NCBI GenBank assembly: GCA_002083525.1
Contig: LWDM01000067.1
Coordinates: 19,948 to 29,056, forward strand
Source: Proteobacteria bacterium SG_bin9
Lineage (GTDB): Bacteria; Pseudomonadota; Alphaproteobacteria; Rhizobiales; Xanthobacteraceae
Direction: 5' to 3'
DNA: 9,109 bases
The notes under the pieces: generated by a model
Database searches by the model: none
Told to the model about the DNA's origin: nothing
Seen by the model: only the letters and a program-made list of their open reading frames with translations
In this document: positions 5,336-9,109 of the stretch, piece by piece
Layout of the letters: the number at the start of each line of letters is the position of its first letter
How positions within the stretch are numbered: position 1 is the first letter of the stretch
Translations under genes and position numbers: made by a program

Positions 5336-7225
5336 TTAGTTGCTGTAGAGGAAGTTCGGCAGCCAGAGCGTCAGTCCCGGCCAGATGTACATCAGCACCA
5401 TGCAGATGATGACGATGAACATGTACGGCATCATGCCTGCGAAGATCTGGTTGATCGTCACATGCTTGGGCGAGACGCCCTTCAGATAGAAGGCCGACAT
5501 CGCGACCGGCGGCGACAGGAACGCCGCCTGCAGGTTCACGAACACCAGCACGCCCCACAGGATCGGATCGATCTGGAAGTGCTTCAGGAGCGGCAGGAAG
5601 ATCGGCACGAAGATCACGATGATCTCGGTCCATTCCAGCGGCCAGCCGAGCAGGAAGATGATCGCCTGCGACAGGATCATGAACTGCACCGGCGACAGGT
5701 CGAGCGACAGCACGAAGCGTTCGACCAGCGCCTGCCCACCGAGGATGGCGAACACTGCCGAGAAGATCGCCGAGCCGACGAACAGCCAGCACACCATCGA
5801 GGTCGTTTTGGCGGTCAGGTAGACGGCTTCCTTGGTGCGTTTCCAGTCGAGCGTGCGCGCCTGGAATGCGAGCAGGAACGCGCCTGCCGCGCCGACCGCT
5901 GCTGACTCGGTCGCGGTGGTGATACCGAGCAGGATCACCAGCAGCACGATCGCGGTGAGGATGCCGAGCGGCATCACCGACGACACCAGAAGGCGCAGCA
6001 CCTCGAACTTTTCTGCCTCCATCCGCCAGTAGTAACGGATCAGCATCACTCCCATCAGAGCGGCGATGATCGAATACCACAGGTAGAACTGCTCCGGCGG
6101 TCCGGTGCGGCGGGTTGACCTCGCGGCTTCCTCGCGCAATTCGGCACTGCCCATTTCTTGAAGCTGTTCTGAGCTCTTGTCTTCCGTCGCTTTTGCGCCG
6201 GCGCCGAGTTCCTGCGCTTCTTCTTCCTTCGGCGGCTCCTGCAGTCCAGTGCCGAGCTCCTGCGGCGCGTCGCTGGTCGCCTTCGAGCGATCGAGTTGCT
6301 GGATCTGCGGCTGGGCCGGTGCATCCGGCTGCTGGTGAATGATGACGTACCACCACGCACCGTAGAGCGTGACGGCGGTCAGCGTCAGCGGCACAAGCGC
6401 GTAGCCGAGGTTTTCGAGCAGGAGCTTGTAGGTGATGCGCACGTCGCCGGTGTTGATCCCCATTGCTTTCGCAGGCGAAGCGACGGCGGCGAGAAGTGCG
6501 GGCAGCATCTTGCGGCCGTACTTCTCCTGCAGGCTCGCGATCCAGGGCCGTACCGGCACTCTGGTCTCGCTTTCCGGCAGCGCCGGCGCGATCTTCGGAT
6601 TCAAGAGCGCCCAGCCGACGATGTAGATGAGATACAGCAGTGCCAGGAAGAAGCCGGGGAACATTGCCGCGGCGTAGAGCTTCACCACCGACTGACCGGC
6701 GACCGCCGCGTAGACGATGATCATGACCGACGGCGGGATCAGAATGCCGAGCGTGCCGCCGGCGGTGATGACGCCCGATGCGAGCTTCACGTCATAGCCG
6801 GCCTTCAGCATCGGGTTCATGGCGATGACGCCCATCAGCACGACCACCGCGCCGACGAGACCCGAGGCGATGCCCCAGAAGGTGCAGACCACCAGCGTCG
6901 CGACCGCGAGCGAGGCGGGGACGCGACGGAACGCGAGCTGGATCGAATAGAACATCTTGTCGACCAGCGCGCCGCGCTCCATCACGTATCCCATTAAGAC
7001 GAATAACGGGATGGATATGAGGACGTCGTTGGTCATCGCGCCGTAGGTGCGCTGGACCATCAGGTCGAAGATGCGGTTGTCGATCAACGCCTGCGCCGGG
7101 TCGTAGAAGGCGATGAAACCGAAGACGATGCCGAGACCCATCAGCGTGAACGCGGTGGGGAAGCCCATCATGATCACGACCACGATGAGCCCGAGCATTA
7201 ACAAACCAAGTGCCGGATCGCTCAT
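5336..7225 (-). CDS. TRAP transporter large permease (DctM type) with insertion
   Basis: This is the 629-residue ion-coupled permease subunit of a tripartite TRAP importer in the inner membrane. Family signatures are clear. The N-terminal half has F-W-G-I-A-S-G-L-V-G (116-125) and A-G-G-T-L-G-I-L-I-P-P-S (155-166). The C-terminal half has G-I-T-T-A-T-E-S-A-A-V-G (434-445) and S-P-P-V-A-M-S-A-F-Y (571-580), in the style of the TakP/FcbT class. Usual DctM proteins are about 430 residues. The excess is a segment at about 230-405 with two extra predicted helices (275-296 and 381-398) around an acidic Gln/Glu-rich linker (297-378) that repeats Q-E-L/M-G three times. The start at 7225 overlaps the small permease stop by 4 bases (ATGA), showing translational coupling, with GGGGA 9 bases upstream. 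An open frame continues upstream to 7702 but is out of frame over the small permease gene and is not coding. Confidence 0.93.
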   Translation of the reverse strand: MSDPALGLLMLGLIVVVIMMGFPTAFTLMGLGIVFGFIAFYDPAQALIDNRIFDLMVQRTYGAMTNDVLISIPLFVLMGYVMERGALVDKMFYSIQLAFRRVPASLAVATLVVCTFWGIASGLVGAVVVLMGVIAMNPMLKAGYDVKLASGVITAGGTLGILIPPSVMIIVYAAVAGQSVVKLYAAAMFPGFFLALLYLIYIVGWALLNPKIAPALPESETRVPVRPWIASLQEKYGRKMLPALLAAVASPAKAMGINTGDVRITYKLLLENLGYALVPLTLTAVTLYGAWWYVIIHQQPDAPAQPQIQQLDRSKATSDAPQELGTGLQEPPKEEEAQELGAGAKATEDKSSEQLQEMGSAELREEAARSTRRTGPPEQFYLWYSIIAALMGVMLIRYYWRMEAEKFEVLRLLVSSVMPLGILTAIVLLVILLGITTATESAAVGAAGAFLLAFQARTLDWKRTKEAVYLTAKTTSMVCWLFVGSAIFSAVFAILGGQALVERFVLSLDLSPVQFMILSQAIIFLLGWPLEWTEIIVIFVPIFLPLLKHFQIDPILWGVLVFVNLQAAFLSPPVAMSAFYLKGVSPKHVTINQIFAGMMPYMFIVIICMVLMYIWPGLTLWLPNFLYSN

Positions 7226-7890
7226 CGTGCCGTTTCCCCGCCCATGCCGCGCTGGCGCGCGCTTTCGTCGATACTCTGTGCAGCCTCGATGGCGCGCTGC
7301 CTTGCTTCCGCGTCGACATGCTCGCTGGCTGCGAGCTGTTCTTCGACCACGTCGATTTCGTTGACGTCCTTCAACCGCGCCGGCCACTCGCCGGTCTTCA
7401 GACAGACGATGCAGCGGACGATTTCCGCGAAACCCTGCAGCAGCACCAGCGCGCCGGCGATCGGGATCATGGTCTTGAAGTGATAGATTGGCGGGCCGTC
7501 GGCGGTGATGTTCGAGTGCTCGTTGATCCGCCAGGAGTCGTGGGCATAGTCGGTGCCGGCATAAACCAGGGCGACGATGCCGGGCAGGAAGAAGACAAAG
7601 TACAGCACGAGGTCGAGCGCCGCCTGCGTGCGCGGCTTCATCGAGGAATAGAGGAAGTCGCCACGCACGTGCGCGTTCTGCGCCAGCGCATAGGCGCCGC
7701 ACAGCATGAACAGCGTGCCGTAGAGCATGTTCGATGCATCGAAGATCCAGGCCGTCGGCGCGTTCAGAAGGTAGCGCTTGAAGACCTCAACGCAGACGAG
7801 GCCCATCAGGCCCATGATCAGCCAGGCCGCGGCCTTGCCGGTCCAGGTACTGATCTCGTCGATAATGTGCAGAAAACGATTTACGCCCAT
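7222..7890 (-). CDS. TRAP transporter small permease (DctQ type)
   Basis: The 222-residue protein has four membrane helices (about 18-37, 50-70, 93-112 and 138-160), the DctQ topology. The V-F-K-R-Y-L-L-N-A-P-T-A-W segment (36-48) after helix 1 matches the family pattern, and N-A-H-V-R-G-D (72-78) follows helix 2. DctQ forms the membrane complex with DctM and docks the substrate-loaded binding protein. The start at ATG 7890 places the polar N terminus just before helix 1; the frame stays open to 7968 but adds an unlikely hydrophobic leader. No strong ribosome site is visible. The C-terminal 58 residues (165-222) form an unusual charged, probably helical tail that should be cytoplasmic. The gene overlaps the large permease start by 4 bases. 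Confidence 0.92.
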   Translation of the reverse strand: MGVNRFLHIIDEISTWTGKAAAWLIMGLMGLVCVEVFKRYLLNAPTAWIFDASNMLYGTLFMLCGAYALAQNAHVRGDFLYSSMKPRTQAALDLVLYFVFFLPGIVALVYAGTDYAHDSWRINEHSNITADGPPIYHFKTMIPIAGALVLLQGFAEIVRCIVCLKTGEWPARLKDVNEIDVVEEQLAASEHVDAEARQRAIEAAQSIDESARQRGMGGETAR

Positions 7891-8092
7891 GGTGGTTGGC
7901 TGCCGAACGAGGAAACTGGCGGAGAGCACTAGCACTTTCCGGGGCACGGGAAACCCGGTCCGCCGCAAAAAGTGTCACGATTTTAGGCTTTTGGGCGTAT
8001 CGCAACACCGGCTCAGCCGCCGAAATGTGCATCCGCCAAAAGGAAACACCAGCCGGAGGTTGTCCGGCTGGTGTGTTGATCGGTTCCTGAGA
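7891..8092 (-). other. Spacer between binding-protein and permease genes
   Basis: This 202-base gap within the TRAP locus holds no gene. It contains the hairpin terminator at 8046-8074 and, nearer the small permease, a nested imperfect dyad: CACTTT (7933-7938) with AAAGTG (7969-7974), and inside it CCGGG (7939-7943) with CCCGG (7954-7958). This may structure the permease mRNA leader. A separate permease promoter could lie here; on the minus strand TAAAAT is a possible -10, but no good -35 stands at the right distance. Confidence 0.45.
8046..8074 (-). terminator. Intrinsic terminator after the TRAP binding-protein gene
   Basis: ACACCAGCCGG (8046-8056) and CCGGCTGGTGT (8064-8074) form a perfect 11-bp stem with a 7-base loop, 18 bp after the binding-protein stop. 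Read on the minus strand the stem is followed by TTCCTTTT, a broken T tract, so it should act in that direction. It separates the binding-protein gene from the permease genes. Confidence 0.8.
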
Positions 8093-9109
8093 TCAGGTCT
8101 TCTTCTTGGCGTTCGGTCCGAAGTAGTGGACGTAGGCCATGCGGCGGCTGACCACCGTGTCCTGTTCCCACTGCATCGCGCGCTTGGCGAATGCTTCCTG
8201 GGAGTCCATCACCTTCTTGAACAGCGGGTCGGCCGCGGCCTTCTTCGCCGTCACCTGATCGTAGACTTCGAGCTGCTTCTGCAGCACCGAGTCCGGCGTC
8301 TTGTAGAACTTCACCTTGTCCTTCGACTGCATGTCCGCGTAGTCCTGCGAATAGCGGTCGATCGCCTTCCAGGCCATGTCCTGGCTGGCCGCTTCGGTGG
8401 CGACTGCGATGATCGCGCGGATCTTCTCGGGCAGCGCGTCGTACTTCGCCTTGTTGAACATGATCTCGAACTGTTCGGCGTTCTGGTGATAGCTCTGCAG
8501 CATGCAGACTTTCGAGACGTCCGGGAAGCCGAGGACGCGATCCGACGAGGCGTTGTTGAATTCGGCCGCGTCGAGCAGACCACGGTCCATCGCGCCGACG
8601 ATTTCGCCGCCCGGCAGTGCGTTGACCGCAGCGCCGAGACCCTGGAACACGTCGATCGAGATGCCGACGGTACGGAACTTCAGACCCTTGAAGTCGTCAG
8701 CCTTGGTGATCGGCTTCTTGTACCAGCCGAGCGGCTGGGTTGGCATCGGGCCGTAGGGGAACGACACCACCTGGGCGCCGATCGACTTGTAGATTTCCTC
8801 GAGCAGCTCCTTGCCGCCGCCATACTTGTGCCAGGACAGCAGCATGTTGGCGTCCATGCCGAAGGCCGGACCTGAACCCCACAGCGCGAGCGCGTTGCTC
8901 TTGCCGTAGTGATAGGCGAGCACGCCGTGACCGCCGTCGAGGGTGCCCTTCGACACCGCTTCGAGCAGGCCGAACGCCGGAACGACGGAGCCGGCCGGCA
9001 GCACTTCGATCTTGAGATCGCCGCCGGTCATGTCATTGACCTTCTTGGCGAAATCCAGCGCGTATTCGTGGAAGATGTCCTTGGCCGGCCAGGTGCTCTG
9101 CCAGCGCAT
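8093..9109 (-). CDS. TRAP substrate-binding protein (DctP type), 5' end missing
   Basis: The visible 338 residues are nearly all of the mature periplasmic binding protein. The start codon and signal peptide lie beyond the window; the Met at the edge is probably internal, since the frame is open to the last base and begins directly in the first beta strand (R-W-Q-S-T-W-P). Family features are F-K-G-L-K-F-R-T-V-G (140-149), whose Arg146 corresponds to the arginine that salt-bridges the substrate carboxylate in DctP proteins, then N-A-L-P-G-G-E-I (163-170), R-G-L-L-D-A-A-E-F (176-184) and F-N-K-A-K-Y-D-A-L-P (218-227). These resemble the TakP/FcbT1 class (2-oxoacids, lactate, chlorobenzoate), so a carboxylate substrate is likely but unproven. 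It precedes the permease genes on the same strand, with an intrinsic terminator between them. Confidence 0.93.
   Translation of the reverse strand: MRWQSTWPAKDIFHEYALDFAKKVNDMTGGDLKIEVLPAGSVVPAFGLLEAVSKGTLDGGHGVLAYHYGKSNALALWGSGPAFGMDANMLLSWHKYGGGKELLEEIYKSIGAQVVSFPYGPMPTQPLGWYKKPITKADDFKGLKFRTVGISIDVFQGLGAAVNALPGGEIVGAMDRGLLDAAEFNNASSDRVLGFPDVSKVCMLQSYHQNAEQFEIMFNKAKYDALPEKIRAIIAVATEAASQDMAWKAIDRYSQDYADMQSKDKVKFYKTPDSVLQKQLEVYDQVTAKKAAADPLFKKVMDSQEAFAKRAMQWEQDTVVSRRMAYVHYFGPNAKKKT

Noticed and set aside
5162..5905. 247-residue plus-strand open frame over the MFS end and TRAP permease
   Set aside because: Low-complexity Arg/His/Asp-rich translation antisense to a clearly recognised DctM protein; it also crosses the terminator hairpin.
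7226..7702. Upstream extension of the large permease reading frame
   Set aside because: It lies in another frame over the well-supported small permease gene, is Arg/Ala-rich without family features, and the DctM family start with an ATGA overlap is at 7225.

Overview
The window most likely comes from a high-GC alphaproteobacterium. The CCA-encoding tRNA-Phe end, the GC-rich codon use and the style of the TRAP, FkbM and Tat-exported proteins fit the Bradyrhizobium/Rhodopseudomonas group (Nitrobacteraceae). This is recognition by eye, not a database match, so genus level is uncertain. No phage, IS, CRISPR or integrase gene is visible.

Layout. Positions 1-43 are the 3' part of a tRNA-Phe, cut at the window edge exactly at its GAA anticodon. 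A 311-residue helical lipoprotein gene (+) follows, with visibly lower GC than its neighbours. Converging on it are two minus-strand genes that look like one operon: a Tat-exported small protein with an intradiol-dioxygenase-like fold, then a six-helix ferric-reductase-like haem membrane protein. Further along are a small two-helix membrane protein (-) and an FkbM-family methyltransferase (-). The methyltransferase is divergent from an MFS transporter (+), and their shared intergenic region carries a perfect 18-bp palindrome. A strong hairpin terminator separates the MFS gene from a minus-strand TRAP transporter locus that runs to the end of the window: substrate-binding protein (5' end outside the window), small permease and large permease.

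How they work together. The TRAP genes form a complete tripartite, ion-driven uptake system of the TakP/FcbT class, probably for an organic acid. A hairpin terminator between the binding-protein gene and the two permease genes should give more binding protein than permease. The large permease carries an extra segment of about 175 residues with two added helices around an acidic linker. The Tat protein and haem membrane protein pair resembles MsrPQ in architecture (exported soluble partner plus membrane haem b electron donor) but has a different soluble partner. This pair is the most plausible candidate in the window for an undescribed system.
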